NCBI GenBank assembly: GCA_963739435.1
Contig: CAVUAN010000016.1
Location: 248,001 to 312,000, forward strand
Length of the DNA stretch: 64,000 bases
Origin: CAVUAN01 sp963739435
GTDB taxonomy: Bacteria > Acidobacteriota > Thermoanaerobaculia > UBA5066 > Gp7-AA6
Reading direction: 5' to 3'
Below are positions 1-7,875 of the stretch, one piece after another. The stretch's first letter is position 1. The number at the start of each line of letters is the position of its first letter. A program made the translations under genes and the position numbers. The notes under the pieces are model-generated. The model was not told the DNA's origin. It made no database searches and worked only from the letters and a program-made list of their open reading frames with translations.

Positions 1-117
1 GGAGCGGACGCGAACCGGCCCAACGCGAGGGGCGTCACCCCGCTGATGCTCGCTACAGAGAGGAACGACGAGGAAGCCGTGCAGCTTCTGAAGAAGTATC
101 GCGACCGCGTCCGATAG
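1..117 (+). CDS. Ankyrin-repeat protein, C-terminal end (partial)
   Basis: The reading frame is open from the first base to a TAG at 115-117 and gives the last 38 residues of a protein that begins outside the window. The visible part contains GADANRPNARGVTPLMLA, which fits the ankyrin pattern (G-ADvN...G.TPLmlA), followed by a final helix rich in Lys and Arg. Ankyrin repeats mediate protein-protein contacts; partner and location cannot be told from this fragment. The next gene begins 28 bases downstream on the same strand. Confidence 0.75.
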   Translation, partial: GADANRPNARGVTPLMLATERNDEEAVQLLKKYRDRVR

Positions 118-145
118 AATCCCCGCCTCTCGAAGGAGGCAAGCG

Positions 146-604
146 ATGAAGCTGCTCGAGGTGGGCGACAAGGCCCCCGATTTTCAGACGACCGACCAGG
201 ACGGCAAGGCCGTCTCGCTCAAGGATTTCAAGGGCCGGAAGGTCGTCCTCTACTTCTACCCGAAAGACGACACGCCCGGCTGCACCAAGGAGGCCTGCTC
301 CTTCCGCGACGGCTGGTCGGCGTTCCGAAAGAGAAAGATCGCCGTTCTCGGCGTCTCAGCGGACGACGAAAAGAAGCACAAGAAGTTCGCCGAAAAGTAC
401 GACCTGCCCTTCCCGCTTTTGGCCGACACGGGCCACAAGATCCTGAAGGCCTATGGAACCTGGGGCGAAAAGTCGCTCTACGGCCGCAAGTACATGGGCA
501 TCTTCCGCGTCACGTACGTGATCGACGAGAAGGGAAAGATCGCGGCCGTCTGGCCGAAGGTCAAACCCGAAGGCCACGCCGAGGAGATCCTCGCCAGGAT
601 CTGA
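146..604 (+). CDS. bcp: Thioredoxin-dependent peroxiredoxin, Bcp/PrxQ type
   Basis: A 152-residue cytoplasmic thiol peroxidase that reduces hydrogen peroxide and organic hydroperoxides at the expense of thioredoxin. The peroxidatic Cys46 sits in the family motif YPKDDTPGCTKEAC, and a resolving Cys51 lies five residues later, the typical atypical-2-Cys PrxQ arrangement. Length and the N-terminal VGDKAPDF segment match the family. The ATG at 146 follows a strong AAGGAGG ribosome site. The frame is intact. No partner thioredoxin gene is adjacent, and the neighbour on the right is convergent. Confidence 0.95.
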   Translation: MKLLEVGDKAPDFQTTDQDGKAVSLKDFKGRKVVLYFYPKDDTPGCTKEACSFRDGWSAFRKRKIAVLGVSADDEKKHKKFAEKYDLPFPLLADTGHKILKAYGTWGEKSLYGRKYMGIFRVTYVIDEKGKIAAVWPKVKPEGHAEEILARI

Positions 605-616
605 GCGGCCGCGGAG

Positions 617-1708
617 CTAGCCGATTGCCGGCGAATGGGAGTGCTCGAGGCGTTCGACTTCGGGTCTCCCGGCCGCCTCGACGAGGTCCACGTCGGGCTT
701 GACCTCGCTCTCGAGAGGCACCCGTCCGCGGTTCGAGCGAATCTGGCGGGCGAAGAGCGAAAGCTGGCGGTCGAAGATGAAACGCAGGAGCAGGCGCGTC
801 CACGACTTATAGCTGCCGAGGGTGTCGTAGGCCTCCGGCGCCATCCGCTTGATCTCGGGCAGGCGATTCCACGGGACCGAGGGGAAGTCGTGGTGCTCGT
901 TGTGGTAGCCGACGTTGAGGGCCACCGTGTTGAGCGGGCCGTAGTAGCTCGTCGTCTCCTGGCCGGGAAACACGAGGTAGTGCTCCTGGATCCAGCGAGC
1001 GCCGAGGGGATGCAACCCCACGCTGAAGAAGAAGGAGGCGAGCATGTAGCAGAACGCTCCCGGCCCGAGATAGACCCAGACGGCGATGTCGAAGCCGATC
1101 TGCGCCACGAAGTTCAAGACCACCCAGCGGTCGACGGGTTTGATCTCCCGCAGGCGCGGGGGCCTCGTCAACTGCATGAACGCGAACAAGAGCATCCAGA
1201 TCGTCTTGCGCCAGGGCGACGTCCCGACGAGCCTCGCCTCCCATTGATTGGGGATGTCGGCGTCGAGCTCGTACACGCCCTGGAACGCGTGGTGCTTCAG
1301 GTGGTAGCGCTGGAACATCACGGAGGTCGGCAGGATGTGCGGCAGGTTGGCCAAAATGCCGGCGGCCGTGTTGGCCCCGGGCGACCGGAAGAGCAGGTTG
1401 TGCGTGCACTCGTGGATCAGGACCCAGAGCGTGTGGTTGGCAAAGGCGCCGACAAGAGCCGCGGCCGCCACGATGAGCCACCACGGACTCGACCGAAGCA
1501 GGAAGGCCAGTCCCAATTGCAGGGCGACGATGCCGACGATGATCCAGAAGGTCCGCGGGTTCTTGCCGATCTCGCTGCGCACTTCCGGGTGGCGCTCGAG
1601 AATCCACTTGGTGCGCGCCCGGTGGGGCTCGGGTGAGGGCGACCGGAAAAAATCGGAGACGCCTTCTGGGCCCGGAACGCCCGGGGCTTTCACTTCGGCA
1701 CTGCTCAT
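617..1708 (-). CDS. Fatty acid desaturase of the dihydroceramide (sphingolipid delta-4) desaturase type
   Basis: A 363-residue integral membrane di-iron desaturase. Three histidine boxes are visible: HECTH at 99-103, HLKHH at 136-140 and HNEHH at 269-273, between long hydrophobic stretches (about 54-72, 76-96, 170-182, 200-232). The segments NLPHILP, RYHLKHH, SYYGPLN and GYHNEHHDFP, and an N-terminal region resembling RHPEVRSEI, recall eukaryotic DEGS1-type dihydroceramide desaturases much more than acyl-lipid DesA enzymes. The expected reaction is oxygen-dependent desaturation of a sphingoid or acyl chain; the substrate is inference. No serine palmitoyltransferase is seen in this window. Its start overlaps the region upstream of the divergent MFS gene. 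Confidence 0.85.
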   Translation of the reverse strand: MSSAEVKAPGVPGPEGVSDFFRSPSPEPHRARTKWILERHPEVRSEIGKNPRTFWIIVGIVALQLGLAFLLRSSPWWLIVAAAALVGAFANHTLWVLIHECTHNLLFRSPGANTAAGILANLPHILPTSVMFQRYHLKHHAFQGVYELDADIPNQWEARLVGTSPWRKTIWMLLFAFMQLTRPPRLREIKPVDRWVVLNFVAQIGFDIAVWVYLGPGAFCYMLASFFFSVGLHPLGARWIQEHYLVFPGQETTSYYGPLNTVALNVGYHNEHHDFPSVPWNRLPEIKRMAPEAYDTLGSYKSWTRLLLRFIFDRQLSLFARQIRSNRGRVPLESEVKPDVDLVEAAGRPEVERLEHSHSPAIG

Positions 1709-1763
1709 GAAGATCGCTACTACAGAAGCCTATCACCACGGCGGGATATCCTTTTCCAGCGCA

Positions 1764-3008
1764 ATGCAGAAGAGCCCGCCCGGGGCGCTGGCAGGTCCCG
1801 CCGCAGAATCGCCCGCGCGCTGGCGCGCACTGGCCCTGCTTTCGGCCGCGGAGCTGTTGGGCATGTCGCTCTGGTTCTCCGCATCGGCCTCGCTGCCCGC
1901 CATCCGGGCCGAATGGGGCCTGACGGAGTCGGCGGCGGCATGGCTGACGCTCGCCGTCCAGCTCGGCTTCGTGGCCGGAACGCTCACGAGCGCCGTCGGC
2001 AACCTGCCCGATGTCCTCTCGACGAGGCGTCTCTTCGCGGTGTCAGCCCTCCTCGGCGCTGCGTCAAATGCTGCGTTTGCGCTCAAGGCTCACGATCCCT
2101 CCCTTGGGCTGCCGCTGCGATTCTTGACTGGCTTCTTTCTGGCCGGCGTCTACCCGCCCGGCATGAAGATCATGGCGACCTGGTTCCGCCAGGGGCGGGG
2201 CCTGGCACTCGGTGTCCTCGTCGGAGCCCTGACACTCGGCAAGGCCTCGCCGTATCTCGTCAATGCCCTCGGCAGCCCGAACTGGCGCGTGAATGTGCTC
2301 TTCGTTTCGGGCCTCGCGGCAGCAGGCGGCTTGATCGTGCTGTTCTTTGTCGGCGCCGGGCCGCACGCCCCCGCGCCGGCCCGCTTCGACATCGGCCAGA
2401 TCGGAAAGGTTTTTCGCAATCGCGGCGTGCGCCTCGCAAACTTCGGCTACTTCGGCCACATGTGGGAGCTCTACGCCATGTGGACGTGGGCGCCCGTGAT
2501 GATTCGCGCGAGCTTCGCTTCGAGCGGCGCGCCGCCGGCATTGGCGGACATCGGGTCGTTCGTCGTCATCGGCAGCGGCGCGGCGGGGTGCGTGCTCGCC
2601 GGCCTGGTTGCGGATCGCGTCGGCCGGACGGCTGTCACCTCCTGGGCCATGATCGTGAGCGGGACCTGCTGTGTTGCCGCGGGCTTCCTCTTCGGAGCGA
2701 GCCCGGCACTCCTCCTCGTTCTGCTCGTCATCTGGGGCGCCTCCGTCGTGGCCGACTCGGCCCAGTTCTCGGCCTGCGTCACGGAGCTGTCCGACCCGGA
2801 GTACATGGGCACGGCGCTGACGATCCAGACCTGCATCGGCTTCCTCCTGACGATGGTCTCTATCGAGATGATTCCCGTCCTCGTTACGGCCGTCGGGTGG
2901 CGCTATGCCTTTGCGGCGCTGGCTCCCGGGCCGGCCCTCGGAGTCCTGGCGATGCTGCGGCTGCACGGCCTGCCCGAGGCCGCCCGCATCGCCCACGGCC
3001 GCCGGTAG
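1764..3008 (+). CDS. MFS transporter, CynX/NarK-like
   Basis: A 414-residue inner-membrane carrier with about twelve hydrophobic segments. WFSASASLPAIRAEWG in the first helix and loop is typical of the cyanate/nitrate-type branch of the major facilitator superfamily. A short charged loop VADRVGRTAV corresponds to the MFS inter-helix motif. The substrate cannot be named. I chose ATG 1764 because residues from there read directly into the first membrane helix; an in-frame ATG at 1707 would overlap the divergent desaturase start. No pathway gene is next to it. Confidence 0.8.
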   Translation: MQKSPPGALAGPAAESPARWRALALLSAAELLGMSLWFSASASLPAIRAEWGLTESAAAWLTLAVQLGFVAGTLTSAVGNLPDVLSTRRLFAVSALLGAASNAAFALKAHDPSLGLPLRFLTGFFLAGVYPPGMKIMATWFRQGRGLALGVLVGALTLGKASPYLVNALGSPNWRVNVLFVSGLAAAGGLIVLFFVGAGPHAPAPARFDIGQIGKVFRNRGVRLANFGYFGHMWELYAMWTWAPVMIRASFASSGAPPALADIGSFVVIGSGAAGCVLAGLVADRVGRTAVTSWAMIVSGTCCVAAGFLFGASPALLLVLLVIWGASVVADSAQFSACVTELSDPEYMGTALTIQTCIGFLLTMVSIEMIPVLVTAVGWRYAFAALAPGPALGVLAMLRLHGLPEAARIAHGRR

Positions 3009-3206
3009 GCGCCGCGCGGCCGGACCACCGGCCCCGGCTGACCTTCAGGCCCTCTTTACACAGCGTCGACAAACCGGTTCGAACGAAGTGTTTCGGGGGA
3101 TATATTGTGGCCCGCGGCCTCCACCGGACGACTGCACCGAAATCCCGTGTCGTAGCGGGCGAAGCCAACGTCAGAAACTGCAGGGAGGTAACGAAAGGGG
3201 GACTCG

Positions 3207-4913
3207 ATGCTCAAGGCGAAGTCACCGACGATCCTGGCCACACTGATGGGCCTGGTGCTGAGCGTATCGGCGCTCGGTCAGGCGTCGGGAAAGAAACCCA
3301 ACATTCTCTTCATCATGGGAGATGACATCGGCATCATGCAGCCGAGCATCTACCACCGCGGCCTGATGGTGGGCGAAACGCCCAACATCGACCGCATCGG
3401 GAACGAAGGCGCCATCTTCATGACCTACTACGCCGAGCAGAGCTGCACTGCCGGGCGCAACGCCTTTTTCACCGGCATGCATCCGCTGCGCACCGGCATG
3501 ATCCCGCCGCAACTGCCCGGCAGCCCGTCGTGGCTTCGCCCGGGCACGCCGGCGGTCGCCAAGTTCCTGTACGACCTGGGCTACACGACCGGCGAGTTCG
3601 GCAAGAACCACCTCGGCGATCACTTCGAGGCGCTTCCGACCTCCCACGGCTTCCAGGAGTTCTGGGGTTACCTCTACCACCTCGACGCCATGCAGGGGGT
3701 CAGCTTCCCGGACATCAACAAAACCCCGCTCGTGCAGGCGATCGCGCCTCCGTGCAAGAACACGCCGATCACCGGTTTGCCCGAGGTACCCGGCGCCGTC
3801 GACCCGAGAACCGCGACGTGTCTGACCCCGCCGCGCCCGGTCCTCTGGTGCAAGTCCAGCGACGGCACGCAGAAGAACACGACCTGCAAGGACGAGGGCC
3901 CGCTGACGCTGGATCGCTCGAGGACCGTCGACGAGGAGATCTCGGCCAAGGTCATCGACTTCCTCGACCGGAACGACCCGAAGAAGACCAACAAGCCGTT
4001 CTTCGTCTGGTACAACCCGGCGCGCATGCACATCACGACCATGCTGTCGCCGAAGTACGAGGCCATGATCGGTGAGCCGGGCGGCAAGGACTGGGGCCTG
4101 AATGAAGCCGGCATGAAGCAGCTGGACGACAACATCGGCTACGTGCTGAAGAAGCTCGAGGACATGGGCCAGCTCGACAACACAATCGTAGTCTTCACGA
4201 CCGACAACGGCGCCGAGAACATCAGCTTCCCGGACGGCGGCACCACCCCTTTCAAAGGCGGGAAGTTGACGACCTGGGAAGGCGGCATGCGCGCACCGCT
4301 GGTCGTCCGCTGGCCGGGGCATATCAAGCCGGGCACCGTCAAGAACGAGATGTTCTCGTCTCTCGACTGGCTCCCGACGCTCGTCGACATCGCCGGCGGG
4401 CCGAAGGGCAATGCGCTGAACGAGCAGATCATGGCGGGCAAGTATCCCGGCATCGTCAAGACCAAGCTCGACGGCTTCGACCAGACCGACTACCTCGAGG
4501 GCAGGTCGGCGAAGTCGGCGCGCGACGTCTTTTTCTACTACACGGGGTCGCAGCCGTCGGCGGTTCGCTACAAGAACTGGAAGCTCTACTACACCATGGT
4601 GCCCGACACCGCGACAGGCGGACTGTACGGGGCCACCACCTACCACTGGACCCAGATTGCCAACATCAAGCGAGATCCTTTCGAGCAGTCGGTCGGCGCC
4701 GACGCGAAATCGCTGATCGGGTACGGCGGTTCACTCGGCTCCCCGAGCACGGCTTACCTCTACGACTGGAACATCCTGCCGATCGGCCAGCTGCTCTGGG
4801 AGAAGGAGCTGATGTCGTACAAGGAGTTCCCGGCAATGCAGGCCCCGGAGACCTACAACCTGGACGGCATCCTCAAGGCCATGCAGCATGGCGGCAATAA
4901 CGGGCACGACTGA
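3207..4913 (+). CDS. Secreted arylsulfatase (formylglycine sulfatase family)
   Basis: A 568-residue sulfatase with an N-terminal signal peptide (hydrophobic about 8-24, cleavage near Ala26). The family start KKPNILFIMGDDIG gives the metal ligands Asp39-Asp40. The modification motif is Cys80-T-A-G-R84, with Ala in the third place where Pro is usual, so Cys80 should become formylglycine. FTTDNGAE near residue 335 supplies further metal ligands. The protein should hydrolyse sulfate esters outside the cytoplasm; the substrate is unknown. A GGGGGA-type ribosome site precedes ATG 3207. A hairpin terminator lies about 30 bases after the stop. No sulfatase-maturing enzyme is present in the window. 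Confidence 0.9.
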   Translation: MLKAKSPTILATLMGLVLSVSALGQASGKKPNILFIMGDDIGIMQPSIYHRGLMVGETPNIDRIGNEGAIFMTYYAEQSCTAGRNAFFTGMHPLRTGMIPPQLPGSPSWLRPGTPAVAKFLYDLGYTTGEFGKNHLGDHFEALPTSHGFQEFWGYLYHLDAMQGVSFPDINKTPLVQAIAPPCKNTPITGLPEVPGAVDPRTATCLTPPRPVLWCKSSDGTQKNTTCKDEGPLTLDRSRTVDEEISAKVIDFLDRNDPKKTNKPFFVWYNPARMHITTMLSPKYEAMIGEPGGKDWGLNEAGMKQLDDNIGYVLKKLEDMGQLDNTIVVFTTDNGAENISFPDGGTTPFKGGKLTTWEGGMRAPLVVRWPGHIKPGTVKNEMFSSLDWLPTLVDIAGGPKGNALNEQIMAGKYPGIVKTKLDGFDQTDYLEGRSAKSARDVFFYYTGSQPSAVRYKNWKLYYTMVPDTATGGLYGATTYHWTQIANIKRDPFEQSVGADAKSLIGYGGSLGSPSTAYLYDWNILPIGQLLWEKELMSYKEFPAMQAPETYNLDGILKAMQHGGNNGHD

Positions 4914-4944
4914 GCCCGGAAGCTGACTGCTTGCGATGAATGGG

Positions 4945-4976
4945 CGGGCGGCTCGCAAGGGCCGCCCGACTCCTTT
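4945..4976 (+). terminator. Hairpin terminator after the sulfatase gene
   Basis: A perfect 8-bp stem, CGGGCGGC at 4945-4952 with GCCGCCCG at 4961-4968, and an eight-base loop. It is followed by a weak pyrimidine tract (TCCTTTC). The position 32 bases past the sulfatase stop fits a transcription terminator, though the T-run is imperfect. Confidence 0.5.
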
Positions 4977-5029
4977 CGGGCCCGAGAGGGAGCTGCCGTA
5001 GAATGATGGTAACAACGAAAGGAGCCTCC

Positions 5030-5460
5030 ATGCGGACCACGATTCGGACGGCGGCGATCTCTCTGCTCGCGCTCTTGTCAGTTTCGCTCTCGCGGCTCGG
5101 GGAGCCGACGACCCGAAGAGCCTCGAGGCGACGCCGCAGGTCAAGGCCTACCGGGCGCAGTTGAAGGCCCTCGACGCGGGCGACTACGAGGCCTACAAGA
5201 AGTGCATGGTGGCCGAGGCGGGCCCCCAGATGGACAAGCAGAACAAGGAGATGGGCAAGACCCCCAAGGAAATGATGGCCTTCATGAAGATGATGGCTCC
5301 CACGGACCTGAAGTTCACCTCCCTCAAGGTCGACGGCAAGAAGGCGATCCTGATGGCTACCGGGAAAATGGACGGCGAGGTCAACAAGGGAACAATCGAG
5401 CTGGCGCAGGAAGGCGACCAGTGGAAGGTCGGCAAGCAGAGCTGGACAAACGCCAAGTAA
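5030..5460 (+). CDS. Small secreted protein of unknown function, frame-disrupted in the signal region
   Basis: ATG 5030 follows AAAGGAGCC and opens a signal peptide (MRTTIRTAAISLLALLSVS). The frame then fails near 5085-5100 and continues in another frame as GADDPKSLEATPQVKAYRAQ and on to the TAA at 5458-5460. The mature part, about 115 residues, is Lys- and Met-rich and ends KVGKQSWTNAK. It looks like a small periplasmic beta-rich protein; a segment such as GTIELAQEGDQWKVGKQSW resembles DUF4878/NTF2-like lipoprotein tails, but I would not name a family. A TTG at 5161 could be picked as a start by software; the true start is most likely 5030. The shift fits one missing or two extra bases. Confidence 0.6.
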
Positions 5461-5480
5461 ACGCGGTTAGACTTCGCCGC

Positions 5481-6989
5481 ATGAACAGAAGAGAGCTCCT
5501 CCAGGGCGCCGTCGCCGGCGCCGCGACACTTGCGTGGCCGACGCGCGTCCTGGCCGCGTCGGCCGACTTGAAGCCCGTGTTCGCCGAGGCCGACAAACGC
5601 CACGACGAGGCGGTCAAGAGGCTCCAGGAATGGATCCACCAGCCGTCCATCGCGGCCGAGAACCGCGGGATGACGGAAGGCTGCGATCTGATGATCCGGC
5701 TCCTGAAGGACGCGGGCTTCCAGCGCGCCGAGCGGGTGCCGACCGACGGCCAGCCCGGCGTCTTCGCCACGCTCGACGCCGGCGCCCCGCGGACGGTCGG
5801 CTCTCTACTTCATGTACGACGTCAAGCAGGTGGACCCGGCCGAGTGGTCCTCTCCCCCCTGGGACGCGGCGATCGTGGACAAGCCCGGGATCGGCAAGGT
5901 CGATCGTCGGCCGCGGCGCCGTCAACCAGAAGGGGCCGGAATCCGCGTTCCTCGCGGCCCTCCACGCCTACCGGGGCGCCAACCGCAAGCTGCCGGTCAA
6001 CCTGGTTTTCGTGGCCGAGGGCGAGGAGGAAATCGGCTCGCCGCACTTTCCGCAGATCGTCCACCGGCCCGATATCCAGGCGGCGCTGTCGAAATGCACC
6101 GGCGTCTTCATGCCCTCCGCGACACAGGGCCTGGACGGCAACGTCACGGTGACTCTCGGGGCCAAGGGCGTCGTCGAGGTCGAGCTGACCTCGAGCGGCG
6201 AGCGGTGGGGCCGCGGCCCGCGGCTGGACATCCACTCGAGCAACAAGGCGCGCGTGGACAGCCCCGCCTGGCATCTCGTGCAGGGGCTCAACACGCTCGT
6301 CACGCCCGACGGCAACTCTCCCGCCATCGAGGGATACACCGAGCACGTCCGCCCGATCTCCCCGGCCCAGAAGGCGATGATCGCCGAGGGAGCGCGGCGG
6401 CTCGACGAGGGAATGCTCAAGAAGTCGATGGGCGTCACGCACTGGATCAACGACGTCGGGTTCATCGAGTCGCTCGAAAGGCTCGTGTCGCAGCCCACGA
6501 TCAACATCGAGGGGCTGGTCGGCGGCTACACCGGCCCGGGCGGAAAGACCATCCTCCCGCACAAGGCGGTCGCCAAGCTCGACCTGCGGCTGGTGCCGGA
6601 CATGAAGGCGTCCGAAGCGCTCGAGAAGCTCAAGAAGCACCTCGCCAACAAGGGCTATGGCGACATCGACGTGAACATGACCGGGGGCTACGATCCGACC
6701 TCGACGCCGGCCGACGCGGCCGTCGTGCGGGCGCAGCTCGCCTGCCTGAAGACGCTCCGGAATCGAGCCCATCCTCTGGCCGCGCAACGCGGGCTCCTGG
6801 CCGGGATACGTCTTCACGGGCGAGCCTCTTCATCTGGGCGCCAGCCATTTCGGCCTCGGCCACGGCTCCGGCGCCCACGCGCCCGACGAGTACTACGTCA
6901 TCGAGTCCGCGAACCCCAAGGTCCAGGGCTACGACGGAGCGGTTCGTTCTTTCGTCGAGTACCTCGCGGAGCTCGCCATCGTCGCGTGA
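5481..6989 (+). CDS. M20-family metallopeptidase, exported, with three frameshifts
   Basis: The start MNRRELLQGAVAGAATLAWP is a Tat-type signal. The remainder matches dinuclear zinc M20 peptidases: YFMYDVKQVDPAEW (H/Y-x-D region), GRGAVNQKGPESAF, VAEGEEEIGS with the Glu-Glu pair, the dimerisation domain, and a C-terminal GASHFGLGHGSGAHAPDEYY carrying late metal and active-site residues. Frame changes occur near 5801, 5901 and 6757; each is repaired by removing one base (for example GGC-T-CTC-TAC). Repaired, it would be about 500 residues, the usual length for this subgroup of peptide- or dipeptide-hydrolysing enzymes. The normal GDG H-x-D motif is replaced by YDVKQVD, as in some exported M20 relatives. 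ATG 5481 is used because the signal peptide begins there. Confidence 0.75.
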
Positions 6990-7001
6990 GAAGAGGCTCG
7001 C

Positions 7002-7389
7002 GTGCCCGTCACCTACGAGATCGACAAGGCTCGAGGGATCATCCGGACGAGATGCGCGGGGTACGTCACGATGTACGACGTGGTCGGACATTTTCGCGAG
7101 CTGTCAGAGGATCCCGAGTGCCCGAAACAGCTCGACGTCGTGCTCGACCTGCGCGAGATCACGTCGCTTCCCACCGGTGAGCAACTGAGATCCGTCGGCG
7201 AGGAGATCGGCCGCCTGCGCAGCCAGGTTCGGTTTGGCATTTGCGCCATTCTGGCCGGCTCGGACGCGGTCTTCGCCACCGCGATGGTGTTCGAGGTCGC
7301 CGCTGCACGCTAGCTTTCGCGTGACGAAGGTTTTTCGGGACTCCGGGGAGGCCGAGGCCTGGCTGGCGGAGCAGCGCAACCTATCCTGA
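7002..7389 (+). CDS. SpoIIAA/STAS-like protein, one frameshift near the C-terminus
   Basis: A GTG start at 7002 gives MPVTYEIDKARGIIRTRCAG. The fold pattern of alternating strands and helices, with VVLDLREITSLPT in the centre, matches the SpoIIAA-like (STAS superfamily) proteins that often occur as free-standing small proteins. The frame meets TAG at 7311; removing one base near 7306 restores ASFRVTKVFRDSGEAEAWL and a natural end at 7387-7389, giving about 128 residues. The C-terminal segment FRDSGEAEAWL is the usual tail of this family, so the extension is well supported. The role is unknown; the family has been linked to membrane or lipid association. Confidence 0.65.
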
Positions 7390-7410
7390 CTGAGGACTAA
7401 AGGAGCACTC

Positions 7411-7875
7411 ATGGGACGGCACACCCTTCCCCGAGGCACGGCGCTTCTCGTCTCGTTCATCCTGACCGCCCTGTCTTCAACGCCGGCGATAGCGGAAGAT
7501 GCGGTTGCCGAGGTCGAGCGCCTGGAACGCGAGCTCGTCGCCGCGATCGCGAAGACCGACCTGGCAACCTACGACCGGATCGTCGCCGACGACTACATCG
7601 CCTTCCAGGCTTCCGGCAAGGAGAGCACCAAGGCGGAGATCATGGCCTCCTACCGGGCCGGCACCCTCCACTACACGGGGCTGGAGATCTTCGACGTCCG
7701 CGGCCGGGTCTATGGCGACACCGCGGTCGTCAGCGCCCGAACGAAGGGATTCCGGCGCGACGGGGATCGCGACGTTCCCAACAACGTCCAGTACATCCGC
7801 GTCTTCGCGAGGCGCGACGGCCGCTGGCGCGCCGTGGCGCAGAAGGCCGCTCCGATCGTGAGCCCGCCCGGATAG
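7411..7875 (+). CDS. Secreted DUF4440/SnoaL-like (NTF2 fold) protein
   Basis: A 154-residue protein with a signal peptide (about 1-27, ending STPAIA). The core EVERLERELVAAIAKTDLA, then YDRIVADDYIAF, then RVFARRDGRWRAVAQKAA fits the DUF4440 family of cone-shaped NTF2-fold proteins. Members bind or turn over small molecules, but most, like this one, have no assigned reaction. Start at ATG 7411 after AAGGAGC. The stop is immediately next to the stop of the convergent nucleotidase gene (7876), with no intergenic space for a terminator. Confidence 0.8.
   Translation: MGRHTLPRGTALLVSFILTALSSTPAIAEDAVAEVERLERELVAAIAKTDLATYDRIVADDYIAFQASGKESTKAEIMASYRAGTLHYTGLEIFDVRGRVYGDTAVVSARTKGFRRDGDRDVPNNVQYIRVFARRDGRWRAVAQKAAPIVSPPG

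Noticed and set aside
3222..4646. A 474-codon open frame on the minus strand
   Set aside because: It is fully antisense to the sulfatase gene, has Arg/Val-rich composition typical of a high-GC shadow frame and no domain.
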